Source of the DNA: Cellulomonas xylanilytica
Lineage (GTDB): Bacteria > Actinomycetota > Actinomycetes > Actinomycetales > Cellulomonadaceae
Assembly: GCF_007989805.1 (NCBI RefSeq)
Contig: NZ_BJUB01000005.1
Location: 62,001 to 126,000, forward strand
DNA length: 64,000 nucleotides
Direction of reading: 5' to 3'
A model generated the notes under the pieces. The model was not told where the DNA came from. It ran no database searches and saw nothing but the letters and a program-made list of their open reading frames with translations. Made by a program: the position numbers and the translations under genes. Below are positions 28,468 to 36,881 of the stretch, piece after piece (positions within the stretch are counted from its first letter, which is position 1; each line of letters opens with the position of its first letter).

Positions 28468-29982
28468 AGCACGGGGGACGACGCGCCCGACGCGCGGTCG
28501 AGCGACCCCGCCTCCCACGCGCAGGACAACCGCGGGATGGGCCGACGTGCGGCCCGCGGGGCGTTCGTGACGCTCGGCGGCCAGGGCATCCGCATCGTCC
28601 TGCAGGTCGGCGGCGTCGTCGTCCTCGCACGCCTGCTCTCCCCCAGCGACTACGGCCTCATCGCCATGGTCACCGCGGTGACCGGCATCGGTGAGCTGTT
28701 CCGCGACTTCGGCCTCTCCGCGGCGGCCATCCAGGCGAAGTCGCTCAGCGTGGCGCAGCGCACCAACCTGTTCTGGCTCAACTCCGGCATCGGCGCCCTG
28801 CTCTGCGCACTGACGGCATCGCTGGCGGTCCCCATCTCGCACCTGTACGACGAGCCCGATCTGGTGCCGGTGGTGCACGCCCTGGCCTTCACGTTCCTGT
28901 TCAACGGGATGGCGACGCAGTTCCGGGCCGACCTGTCGCGGCGCATGGAGTTCACGCGCCTGGCCGCCGTCGACGTCATCAGCGCCGTCGTCGCGCTGAC
29001 GGTGGCCATCGGGATGGCGCTGGCGGGAGCCGGGTTCTGGGCGCTCGTCGCCCAGCAGCTCACCGCTGCGCTGGTGCTGCTCGTCAGCGTCGCCGTCCTC
29101 GCGCCGTGGCGCCCCGGGATGCCGCGTCGGCACGTCCCGATGCGCGGCCTGCTGTCGTTCGGGTGGAACCTGCTGGCCACCCAGCTCGTCGGCTACGCCG
29201 GCAACAACGTCGACTCGCTCACGATCGGTGTCCGGTTCGGCGCCGTGGACCTCGGTCTGTACAACCGGGCGTACCAGCTCCTGATGTCCACGCTCTCGCA
29301 GCTGCGTGCCCCCACGACGACCGTGGCGCTCCCCGTCCTGGCTCGCCTCCAGGACGACCCGGTGCGCTTCGCCGACTTCGTCCGGCGCGGGCAGCTGGCG
29401 CTGGCATACGGACTCGTCGCCGCCCTGGCGTTCGTCGCCGCGGCCGCCGAGCCGCTGACGGACCTCCTGCTGGGACCGCAGTGGCTCGCCGCGACCCCCT
29501 TGATCCGGTTCCTCGCCATCGCCGGCGCGTTCCAGACGCTCGCCTACGTGGGGTACTGGGTCTATCTGGCCCGCGGGCTCACGGCCGTGCTGCTGCGCTA
29601 CACGCTCGTGTCGTCCGCGATCAAGATCGTCTGCGTCGTGGTCGGCAGCACGTGGGGTGTCGTCGGTGTCGCAGCAGGGTTCGCCCTCGCGCCCGCCCTG
29701 TCCTGGCCGCTGTCCCTCTGGTGGCTCTCCCGCCACGCCCCGGTCCAGCTGGGCACCCTGATCGGTGGAGCGCTGCGGACCCTCGCCACCTTCGCCACCT
29801 GCGGCGCTGCCGCCTACCTGGTGTCCGCGGCGGTCGACCCGAGCTCGCCGTGGATCGCCGTGGGGATCCAGGCCGTCGTCTACGTCGGCCTGCTGGCCGG
29901 CGTGTGCGCGGTCGTCCCGGCGCTGCGCAGGGACGTCCGCGACGTCGTGGTCGCCGTCCGGCTGGCCACCCGACGCGGCTGA
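28465..29982 (+). CDS. Wzx-type lipopolysaccharide/exopolysaccharide flippase
   Basis: 505 residues with about twelve to fourteen membrane helices of the MOP/polysaccharide-export family. RGAFVTLGGQGIRIVLQVGGVVVLARLLSPSDYGLIAMV is the usual N-terminal pattern. It would flip the undecaprenyl-linked repeat unit to the outer face, feeding the polymerase at 11948. Only the ATG at 28465 is in frame; the two repeat ATGs before it are not. Last gene of the right-hand plus-strand unit, ending at a strong hairpin. Confidence 0.9.
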   Translation: MSTGDDAPDARSSDPASHAQDNRGMGRRAARGAFVTLGGQGIRIVLQVGGVVVLARLLSPSDYGLIAMVTAVTGIGELFRDFGLSAAAIQAKSLSVAQRTNLFWLNSGIGALLCALTASLAVPISHLYDEPDLVPVVHALAFTFLFNGMATQFRADLSRRMEFTRLAAVDVISAVVALTVAIGMALAGAGFWALVAQQLTAALVLLVSVAVLAPWRPGMPRRHVPMRGLLSFGWNLLATQLVGYAGNNVDSLTIGVRFGAVDLGLYNRAYQLLMSTLSQLRAPTTTVALPVLARLQDDPVRFADFVRRGQLALAYGLVAALAFVAAAAEPLTDLLLGPQWLAATPLIRFLAIAGAFQTLAYVGYWVYLARGLTAVLLRYTLVSSAIKIVCVVVGSTWGVVGVAAGFALAPALSWPLSLWWLSRHAPVQLGTLIGGALRTLATFATCGAAAYLVSAAVDPSSPWIAVGIQAVVYVGLLAGVCAVVPALRRDVRDVVVAVRLATRRG

Positions 29983-30008
29983 GCCGGTGCGCCGCCCTGT
30001 GCGGGAAC

Positions 30009-30044
30009 GGCGATGCCCACCCCGTGACCGGGGTGGGCATCGCC
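30009..30044. terminator. bidirectional terminator hairpin
   Basis: Perfect 15-bp arms (30009-30023 and 30030-30044; GGCGATGCCCACCCC and its complement) with a GTGACC loop, between the convergent flippase and beta-helix genes. Confidence 0.85.
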
Positions 30045-30063
30045 GCGTGCCTGCGTCGGGGCG

Positions 30064-31914
30064 TCAGCCCTTCTTCACCGTCACCGCGACACCGTCGGTG
30101 TAGACGTTGTTGCTCACCTTGAGCAGCGGGATGGTCGTCGTCGGGGCGAGGATGGCGCAGTTGGCCACCCGCGTGCTCCGGCCGAAGACGTTGTCCTTGA
30201 AGGTCAGCCCGCTGATCGGACCGTAGGACTTCTCCGCCAGGTTCACCGAGCACGCACCACCGTCGACGTAGTTGCCGGAGAACACCAGGTCGGTCACGAC
30301 ACCGCGGTCCTGCGTGATCATGAGCACCGCGTTCTTGGTGCCGGTCATCACGTTGTTGGTGAACCGCAGGTTCTTGCCGATGGAGATCTGGATGTTGTCG
30401 TCGTGCGTCGGCGTGTTGTTGTAGTTGGGGTCGTTGTCCCAGTAGGCGTTGTCGTGGAACCAGGAGTCCTGGACCGTGACGTTGTCACCCGTGATGAGCA
30501 CCTGGTCCACCACGTGGTGGATGTTGGTGCGGATGAGCGTGAAGTTCGCGCCGATGATCCCGCGGATGTGATAGCTCGGGGTGCTCGGCGCCAGCTCGGA
30601 GTCCTGGATGGTCACGCTGGCGGGGACGGCCTTCGAGACCATGACGAGCCCCTTGTCGGACTCGATCGCCCGACCGCGGACGATGCTGTTCTTGATCACG
30701 ACGCCCGGCGCCTGGATGGCGACGAACCCGCGGATGTCCAGGGAGTCGATCACGGCGTTCGGCGTGGTGATGGTCAGGTCACCGTCGTGCACCGTCAGCG
30801 GCGTCCCCGCCGGGACCCCGGTGTTGCCCGCGCCGGGGCGACCGCTCGCCGGGGGAGGTACCGGCGCCGTCGTGGGCTTCGGCTCCGGGGCTGTCGTCGG
30901 GGCCGGGGAGGGCTTCGGCGTCGGCGTGGGCGTCGGGGTAGCCGTCGCGGTCGGCACCGGAGTGGGCGTCGTGGTCGGGACCGGGGCCGGGGCCTTCGTC
31001 GGTGCCGGGGTCGGGGCCTTCGTCGGAGCCGTCGTCGGGGCCGGCGCAGGCTTGCCACCGGCCGGCTCGGCGACGTAGCCGGTCAGGACCAGCCACACAC
31101 GCGCGCTCGCCGACGAGTTGTACACGGTGACCTTGTTGCTCGCACCGGACAGGTCCACGGTGGTGGTCGCGGTACCGAGCTTCTGCACCGGCGAGACCAG
31201 CGCCGGCTTCGCGGTGCAGGACGAGCTCGCCTTCGTCCCGGCGCAGACAGACACCTGCGTCGCCTTGTACGCGTACTGGGCCCGCACCTCGAACGTGGCG
31301 GACCTCAACGACGGGAGCGACGCCAGGTCGACCGTGAGCGAGGAGGACGGGGCGATGACCACCCGGTCCACCAGGGTCTTCGGAAGGTTCGTGGCGGGAA
31401 CCGTGTACCCCGTCAGACGCAACCAGGTCTTCACGCTCGCGGCTGAGTTGTGGACCACGACGCTGCGCACGTCCGCGGTCAGCGGGACGGTCACCGTCGC
31501 CTTGCCGAGGGACTGGACAGGTGTGACGAGAGCAGGCTTGCTCTTGCAGTCCGAGGTCGCCTTGGTACCGGCGCAGACGGAGAGCTTCGTGGAGCGCCAG
31601 GCGTAGCGGCCCTGGATCTCGAACGTCGCGGAGACCGCGCCGGACGGCACACCGGGCAGGTTCACGGCGGTCGTCGAGCCGGGGGCGAGCACCTTGCCGT
31701 CGACGAGCGACGTCGACACCGCCTGCGTGATCGTGGCGGCGTTCGCGCCGGTGCTGGCGACGAGCGACATCCCCGTCGCCACGAGGACCGCGACGAGGCC
31801 GGCGGCCCAGGCGGGCGCCATGCGAGGGATCCGACGAAGGCCGACGGCGCGCTCGAGGTGCGCGGGGTGCGAGCGGCCTCTCGGCTCCGGCTTGGCGTGC
31901 CGGGGAACGCTCAT
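30064..31914 (-). CDS. secreted right-handed beta-helix protein with two cysteine-paired repeat domains
   Basis: 616 residues. Membrane/signal segment about 33-59 (cleavage probably after GANA). Two copies of a roughly 105-residue domain follow (about 70-172 and 181-282), each with a central CAGTKxxxxC pair, PALVxPVQ, and ending LxLTGY. A Pro/Thr/Ala linker spans about 283-365. Residues 366-616 form a right-handed parallel beta-helix with Asn-rich turns (VVIKNSIVRG, VTVQDSWFHDN, LRFTNNVMTGT, LVFSGNYVDGG). AAGGAG stands seven bases before the ATG. Beta-helices in such loci are often glycan lyases, epimerases or adhesins; I see no assigned catalytic set. Paralogue of 32630-34303. Confidence 0.82.
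   Translation of the reverse strand: MSVPRHAKPEPRGRSHPAHLERAVGLRRIPRMAPAWAAGLVAVLVATGMSLVASTGANAATITQAVSTSLVDGKVLAPGSTTAVNLPGVPSGAVSATFEIQGRYAWRSTKLSVCAGTKATSDCKSKPALVTPVQSLGKATVTVPLTADVRSVVVHNSAASVKTWLRLTGYTVPATNLPKTLVDRVVIAPSSSLTVDLASLPSLRSATFEVRAQYAYKATQVSVCAGTKASSSCTAKPALVSPVQKLGTATTTVDLSGASNKVTVYNSSASARVWLVLTGYVAEPAGGKPAPAPTTAPTKAPTPAPTKAPAPVPTTTPTPVPTATATPTPTPTPKPSPAPTTAPEPKPTTAPVPPPASGRPGAGNTGVPAGTPLTVHDGDLTITTPNAVIDSLDIRGFVAIQAPGVVIKNSIVRGRAIESDKGLVMVSKAVPASVTIQDSELAPSTPSYHIRGIIGANFTLIRTNIHHVVDQVLITGDNVTVQDSWFHDNAYWDNDPNYNNTPTHDDNIQISIGKNLRFTNNVMTGTKNAVLMITQDRGVVTDLVFSGNYVDGGACSVNLAEKSYGPISGLTFKDNVFGRSTRVANCAILAPTTTIPLLKVSNNVYTDGVAVTVKKG
30885..31060 (-). repeat. Pro/Thr/Ala-coding linker repeats, first beta-helix gene
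   Basis: Degenerate short repeats built on GTCGGxG/CGGxGTC encode the PTxPxP linker between the N-terminal repeat domains and the beta-helix. Less regular than the equivalent stretch in the paralogue. Confidence 0.6.
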
Positions 31915-32130
31915 GGGTATCTCCTTGCGTGTCGCATCACTCGTGCCGGTCCGTGCTGGTTGGGGAGCCTATGGGGTGAGACGCCGACACAAGACCCCTG
32001 GGGCGGCCGAGATCGGGCCGTTGCTCGGACCGGCGCGTGACGGAGCCGCGCGGCTGTCCGACGTCTCCGTCCGCTGGCCTGCACAGTCACCGCGGCCAAC
32101 CGGGACGACTCCGACGTACCGGAAAGTTCC

Positions 32131-32183
32131 GTGACGTGCGTCACTCGCAGGAGGAAGATGGTCATATGTCCAACATGCGGACA
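32131..32183 (-). promoter_or_regulatory. conserved two-palindrome element, copy 1 (CRP-like site plus TGTCC-N7-GGACA)
   Basis: GTGACGTGCGTCAC (32131-32144, 6-bp arms) and TGTCC-N7-GGACA (32167-32183), 22 bp apart. The first resembles a CRP/GlxR-type TGTGA-N6-TCACA operator. It lies 217 bp upstream of the ATG at 31914. The same pair, spacing and distance occur upstream of the paralogous gene. Confidence 0.65.
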
Positions 32184-32580
32184 GTTTCTGAGCGCCGCGT
32201 TCACCCGAACGGAGTCGGTCGAGCGCACCCGCGCCTCCCCGCCCGCCCCGTGAGCACGGCACGGATCGCGCGCCTGCGCAGGTCATGAGCCATCCGAGCG
32301 CCAGGAGCTCGCTGCCCTGGCCAGGGCACACATCAGGGCGTTCTGCACGCGAGATCACGCGTACGGGTGAGGCGTGAGTGTGATGACGACGCACGCCTCC
32401 CCTCGCGGCCGCCCCTGCGGACCGTCCGGCGCCTAGGCCGAACAGGTGAACGGGTGGTCGTCGACGAGACCGGCGCCGGACCGTCGGCACGCGCGACCGG
32501 TCCCCTATACACCGGAGCTCGAGAACCGACGGAGTGCGCTCGACAGGTGAACGCACGAGGACACCAGAGCGGCACGACAG
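32184..32580. other. gene-free stretch
   Basis: No credible gene seen on either strand. It holds TTCACCC at 32200-32206 and a perfect 16-bp palindrome TGCCCTGGCCAGGGCA at 32313-32328. Otherwise nothing assignable. Confidence 0.5.
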
Positions 32581-32617
32581 CACCGTGCCCGCCCCCGGAT
32601 CGGAGGCGGGCACGGTG
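32581..32617 (-). terminator. terminator of second beta-helix gene
   Basis: 13-bp perfect arms CACCGTGCCCGCC (32581-32593) and its complement (32605-32617) with an 11-nt loop, 13 bp past the stop codon of the gene at 32630. Confidence 0.8.
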
Positions 32618-32629
32618 TGATCCGACGGG

Positions 32630-34303
32630 TCAGCCCCTCTTGACGGTCACCACGGCACCGTCGACGTAGACGTTGTTGCCCAGCGTCAGCAGCGGGATGG
32701 TCGTCGTCTTGGCGAGGATGGCGCAGTTGGCCACCTTGGTGCTCCGGCCGAAGGTGTTGTCCTTGAACGTCAGACCGCTGATCGGACCATAGGTCTTCTC
32801 GGCCAGGTTCACCGAGCACGCGCCACCGTCGACGTGGTTGCCGGAGAACAGCAGGTCGGTCACGACGCCACGGTCCTGCGTGACCATGAGCACCGCGTTC
32901 CTGGTGCCGGACATCACGTTGTTGGTGAACCGCAGGTTCTTGCCGATGGAGATCTGCACGTTGTCGTTGTGCGTCGGGGTGTTGTTGTAGTTGGGGTCCT
33001 GCTCCCAGTACGAGTTGTCGTGGAACCACGAGTCCCGGACCGAGACGTTGTCACCCGTGATGAGCACCTGGTCCACCACGTGGTGGATGTTGGTGCGGAT
33101 GAGCGTGAAGTTCGCGCCGATGATCCCCCGGATGTGATAGCTCGGGGTGCTCGGCGCCAGCTCCGTGTCCTGGATGGTCACGCTGGACGGCACCTCCTTG
33201 GAGACCATCACCAGACCACGGTCGTACGTGGTCGGTCCGCCGCGGACGATGCTGTTCTTGATGATGACGCCGGTGGCCCGGATGACCACGAAGCCCCGGA
33301 TGTCCATCGAGTCGATGACCGTGTTCGGCGTGGTGACGGTCAGGTTCCCGGTGTGCACCTTCAGCGTCTTGCCCGCGGGAACACCGGTGTTGGTCGGACC
33401 CGGTCGCACGGCCGGTGTCGGGCTGGCGGTCGGGACCGGGGCCGGCGTCGGGGTCGCGGTCGGGACGGGTGTCGGCGTCGGGGTCGCGGTCGGGACGGGC
33501 GTCGGGGTCGCGGTCGGGACCGGGGCCGGCGTCGCGGTCGGGACCGGCGTCGGGGTCGCGGTCGGGACGGGTGTCGGAGCAGGCGTCGCGGTCGGGACAG
33601 GTGTCGGAGCAGGCGTCCCGGTCGGGGCCGGAGTGGGGGCCGGGGCCGGGGCGGGCGTGATCGTGGCGCTGGCCCGCGTCGTGTAGGAGGTCAGCACGAG
33701 GGAGACCTTCACGCTCGCGACCGTGTTGTGCAGAGTGACCAGACGACCGGCGCCACGGACGTCGAGGGTGACGGTGGAGGTGCCCGCGGACTGGGTGGGC
33801 GTCACGAGCGCCGGTGCGGCGAGGCAGCCCGACGTCGTCGTGGAGCCCGCACAGAGACTGATGGCCGTCGGCTTCCACGCGTAGCGACCCGCCACGCGGA
33901 AGGTCGCCTTCACTGCCGTCGACGGCAGGTCGGGGAGGGCGACGGTCGTGGAGGAGCCAGGGGCCAGGACGGCACCCGCGACGTACGTGCGCGGGAGGTC
34001 GGCGGGCACGAGCGTGGCGGACGCGAGCGTCGGGCTCGACGCGACGCTCGCCGTCGCGACCGACGTCGGCGCCGCCGCGACGGCGGCTGCACGGGCGACG
34101 ACCCGCTTGTCCACGGAGGTGGTGCCGGCAGGCTGGAACCCGGTCCCAGCGACAGCGCTGGCTCCTGAGCCCACGGTCACGGTCGCGGTCAGGGCGAGGA
34201 CTGCCACGAGAGCCGCACGGGATGCGGGTCGCTTCACGGACCGGCGGTGGCCGTTCGTGGCGTGGCGGACGGTGAGTCGGTCCGCAGTCGTTGGGATAAA
34301 CAC
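32630..34303 (-). CDS. secreted right-handed beta-helix protein with one cysteine-paired repeat domain
   Basis: 557 residues. Signal segment about 30-50. One copy of the 105-residue domain (about 105-208: CAGSTTTSGC, PALVTPTQ, LVLTSY) against two in the paralogue. A long Pro/Thr/Ala/Val linker spans about 212-302, and the beta-helix 303-557 is nearly identical in layout to the gene at 30064 (shared SYHIRGIIGANFTLIRTN, HHVVDQVLITGDN, NAVLMxTQDRGVVTDL). The GTG at 34303 has GGGGGAA six bases upstream. Upstream it carries the same two-palindrome element as its paralogue, so gene and control region were probably duplicated together. Function: probable extracellular glycan binding or processing; unproven. 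Confidence 0.82.
   Translation of the reverse strand: MFIPTTADRLTVRHATNGHRRSVKRPASRAALVAVLALTATVTVGSGASAVAGTGFQPAGTTSVDKRVVARAAAVAAAPTSVATASVASSPTLASATLVPADLPRTYVAGAVLAPGSSTTVALPDLPSTAVKATFRVAGRYAWKPTAISLCAGSTTTSGCLAAPALVTPTQSAGTSTVTLDVRGAGRLVTLHNTVASVKVSLVLTSYTTRASATITPAPAPAPTPAPTGTPAPTPVPTATPAPTPVPTATPTPVPTATPAPVPTATPTPVPTATPTPTPVPTATPTPAPVPTASPTPAVRPGPTNTGVPAGKTLKVHTGNLTVTTPNTVIDSMDIRGFVVIRATGVIIKNSIVRGGPTTYDRGLVMVSKEVPSSVTIQDTELAPSTPSYHIRGIIGANFTLIRTNIHHVVDQVLITGDNVSVRDSWFHDNSYWEQDPNYNNTPTHNDNVQISIGKNLRFTNNVMSGTRNAVLMVTQDRGVVTDLLFSGNHVDGGACSVNLAEKTYGPISGLTFKDNTFGRSTKVANCAILAKTTTIPLLTLGNNVYVDGAVVTVKRG
33419..33660 (-). repeat. tandem Pro-Thr linker repeats
   Basis: About a dozen imperfect units of 18-24 bp (core GGTCGCGGTCGGGAC on the plus strand) encode VPTATPTPxP. 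They are in frame within the CDS. Such tandem units readily change copy number. Confidence 0.85.
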
Positions 34304-34386
34304 TTACAATTCCCCCAGGGAGCGCATTGCATGATCGAGATGGTGAGCGCTCGGGAGCATAGACAATTGTTTCTCGCATCCCCACA

Positions 34387-34425
34387 CCTTCCCGGCGGGA
34401 AGGCATCAATGGCGGGTCCCGCCAT
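34387..34425 (-). other. two adjacent hairpins in the leader of the second beta-helix gene
   Basis: CCTTCCC-GGC-GGGAAGG (34387-34403) and ATGGCGGG-T-CCCGCCAT (34409-34425) are perfect stems. They lie 84-122 bp upstream of the GTG and downstream of the CRP-like site, probably inside the 5' untranslated RNA. They match no riboswitch I can name. Confidence 0.5.
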
Positions 34426-34522
34426 CAATGAGGGCAATTACGACATCTCGGGCCGCCCCGACAGGCTGACCAGCGAAAAAGCAAATCGGCGCGCCGGATC
34501 AATTCGGACAAACGCTCCGACT

Positions 34523-34574
34523 GTGACGTGCGTCACTCTCAGGAAGAGCGTTCCGGATGTCCATCATGTGGACA
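34523..34574 (-). promoter_or_regulatory. conserved two-palindrome element, copy 2 (CRP-like site plus TGTCC-N7-GGACA)
   Basis: CTGTGACGTGCGTCACT contains GTGACGTGCGTCAC (34523-34536); TGTCC-N7-GGACA is at 34558-34574, 21 bp away. It stands 220 bp upstream of the GTG at 34303. The block between them also matches copy 1 in part. Region 34577-34848 holds nothing else I can assign. Confidence 0.65.
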
Positions 34575-34848
34575 TGTCGCCGGGAAGCCTGTTTCCGCCC
34601 GGCTCGACCGCTGCCTGCGGGTCACTCAGGACCACAGGGCGCGGAGTGCGGGCGCTGGGACTCGCCGCCGGACCCGGCGCACTGCTCGGTGACCTGCGAG
34701 AACACGGCGACGACCGAGGGGAAGTCCCCACCATGTCATTTCTGCCGCTCTCGGGAACCAGAGCCCCACGACGTTCCGACGAATATGGACGCCTCGCGTC
34801 ATTCGCCGGGCGCCCAGGACCGTGGCCCAGGAATAGCGGGGCCCAGCT

Positions 34849-35583
34849 TCAGGAGATGCCGATCTGGCCCATCTCCCGGAACCACTTGGCGCAGGCAGCG
34901 GCGGTAAACAATGCCGTGCACGCCACGACGGCGGTGTAAACCACCATGAATGCGACAGGGGCGCCGAACAAGAAGAACGCGAGGCAGAGCACGCCGTAGT
35001 CCGTGGGGATGGCCAGGACCGAGCGCAACCACGGAGCGCGGCCCCCGGTGGCCGCGACGCTGCGCACCCCGTGCGCCCGCCGCAGCTGCTCGGTGAGGAT
35101 CATGGCGAAGAACAGGACGGCGCCCGCGACGGCGTGGACCAGCGGGACCGCGAGCCAGCCGACCGGCACGGACTCGAACCGGAACAGACCGACCAGCAGC
35201 GCCAGCGGCATGGCCGAGATCTTCGTCGCATCGACGACGTGGTCGAGCCACTCCCCCGCGGACGAGCCGCGGCCGGTCAGCCGCGCCACCTGGCCGTCGG
35301 CCGAGTCGAGCGCGTAGCCGAGGACGAGCAGGAGCGCGACTGCGCTGCCGAGCAGCCACGACGGAGGGAAGATCGCCAGGAGGGCGATACCGGTGAACGT
35401 CGCGAGGGCGCTCAGCCCGGTGACCGCGTTGGGCGACAGGCCGCGCCGGTACGCCCAGGCGGCGAGGAGCCGTCCGAGCCGGCGGTTCACGAACCGGGAG
35501 TACGCCGGGGCGCTGCGGGCGGCGTCCTTCTGCGCAGTGGCCAGGAGGCGCACCGTGTCCCGGTAACCCGTGGTGGCTGTCAT
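34849..35583 (-). CDS. CDP-alcohol phosphatidyltransferase family membrane protein
   Basis: 244 residues with about six membrane helices. Carries the full family signature DSADGQVARxTGRGSSxGEWLDHVVD near residues 92-117, matching D-x2-D-G-x2-A-R...G-x3-D-x3-D, which binds metal and the CDP group. Family members transfer an alcohol phosphate from a CDP-alcohol to an alcohol acceptor, usually a lipid. Its ATG overlaps the stop of the GT4 gene by four bases (35580-35583). In this locus it may attach a CDP-derived alcohol phosphate to a glycan or carrier, possibly made by the TagD-like enzyme at 5505; that link is inference. Confidence 0.88.
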   Translation of the reverse strand: MTATTGYRDTVRLLATAQKDAARSAPAYSRFVNRRLGRLLAAWAYRRGLSPNAVTGLSALATFTGIALLAIFPPSWLLGSAVALLLVLGYALDSADGQVARLTGRGSSAGEWLDHVVDATKISAMPLALLVGLFRFESVPVGWLAVPLVHAVAGAVLFFAMILTEQLRRAHGVRSVAATGGRAPWLRSVLAIPTDYGVLCLAFFLFGAPVAFMVVYTAVVACTALFTAAACAKWFREMGQIGIS

Positions 35584-36782
35584 GCGTCGACCTCGATGTG
35601 CTGGGGCGTGGACTCCACGGCCGCGCGACGTCGGCCCTTCTGCGGACCGGGGACCCGACGGTCATGCAGGTCGCGGGCGAGCTGCTCGTAGCCGCGCGCC
35701 ACCTCGTCCCAGTCGTAGTCGCCCGCCCGGGCCTGGAGCTCCGCACCGCGCGCCGCAGCCGCCGCGGGGTCGCCCTCGGCATCCTCGATCTGCCGGGCGA
35801 CGTCGTCGGCCGACCGGAAGTAGCGCCCGGACGTCCCGAGCACCTCGCGGTTGAAGGACACGTCGAAGGCCACCGTCGCGGCGCCCGCGCCGATCGCACG
35901 CAGGAGCGAGGGGTTGGTCCCGCCGACGGAGTGCCCGTGGACGTAGGTCAGGGCGTGGGCGTAGAGCTGGTCGAGCGCTGCCTGGTCCCACACCCCGCCG
36001 AGCAGCCGGACGCGTGGGTCCGTGCCGGCTGCGGCCTGCACGCGACGCGTGTACTCGTCCGCGTACGGTGCGGAGCCCACGACCAGCAGCGGGTGCCGCG
36101 CGCCGGAGCGCACGTAGCCCTCCACCGCGAGCTCGACATGGTTCTCCGGCTCGAACCGGGCGACCACGAGGTGGTAGGCACCTGGGGCCACCCCGTACTG
36201 CCCGAGCAGGTCCGCCGGCGGGTCGTCGAGGCGGGGCGCCCCGTACGTCAGCAGCGTGGTCGCTGCGCCGAACTCCGCCGTGTAGTAGTCAGCGATGCCC
36301 TGCGCGTCTGCGATCAGGGCGTCGGACAACCGGACCGAGAGACTCTCGGCGGCGCGGTAGTACCGCCGGCCCGTGCCGCCCCACTTCGCGCGCTTCCACT
36401 CGAGCCCGTCGACATGGGTGGCGACCGGGATGCGACGCGCACGCAGCAGCGGCAGGAGAGGTGCGTTGGCGGCGTTGAAGACGAACGCGACGTCCGTGCG
36501 CCTGGCCACCAGGTGGCCGACCGACAGTGCCGTGTGGCTGAGGGTCTCCAACGACCGACGACGCAGGGCGGGCAGGGCCACGAGGTCCATGCCGAGGTAG
36601 CTGCCGGGAACCTCGTCGTCGACCGAGCGGCAGTACACCCGCACCCGGTGCCCTCGCTCGACCAGGCGACGACCGACTTCCTCGACCGCGGTCTCGAAGC
36701 CCCCGTACCGCGCCGGCACACCTCGCGTGCCCACCATCGCGATCGACAGCGCATCGCGCGACGACCTCTGAGGACTGCTCAT
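35580..36782 (-). CDS. GT4 family glycosyltransferase (rhamnosyltransferase-like, DUF1972 N-terminus)
   Basis: 400 residues. N-terminus IAMVGTRGVPARYGGFETAVEEV is the hallmark of DUF1972/Cps2F-type transferases, which often act as the second enzyme after the priming step. C-terminal GT-B half: YHLVVARFEPENHVELAVEGY, LLGGVWDQAALDQLYAHALTYVHGHSVGGTNPSLLRAIGAGAATVA. AGGGGG lies five bases before the ATG at 36782; a GTG one codon earlier is too close. It directly follows the priming transferase gene on the minus strand and overlaps the CDP-alcohol enzyme, forming one three-gene unit. Confidence 0.9.
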   Translation of the reverse strand: MSSPQRSSRDALSIAMVGTRGVPARYGGFETAVEEVGRRLVERGHRVRVYCRSVDDEVPGSYLGMDLVALPALRRRSLETLSHTALSVGHLVARRTDVAFVFNAANAPLLPLLRARRIPVATHVDGLEWKRAKWGGTGRRYYRAAESLSVRLSDALIADAQGIADYYTAEFGAATTLLTYGAPRLDDPPADLLGQYGVAPGAYHLVVARFEPENHVELAVEGYVRSGARHPLLVVGSAPYADEYTRRVQAAAGTDPRVRLLGGVWDQAALDQLYAHALTYVHGHSVGGTNPSLLRAIGAGAATVAFDVSFNREVLGTSGRYFRSADDVARQIEDAEGDPAAAAARGAELQARAGDYDWDEVARGYEQLARDLHDRRVPGPQKGRRRAAVESTPQHIEVDA

Positions 36783-36881
36783 CACTGCCCCCTGCTGGTT
36801 GCCGACACTGCCGTGGCCGCCCGCGAGCCTAACCGCGTGGCTGACGACCGAGAGGTTCGAACGAGCGGATTCACCCGTCCC

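Noticed and set aside
33419-33660. Possible CRISPR-like array
   Set aside because: The repeats are contiguous without spacers, are in frame within a coding sequence and encode a Pro-Thr linker.
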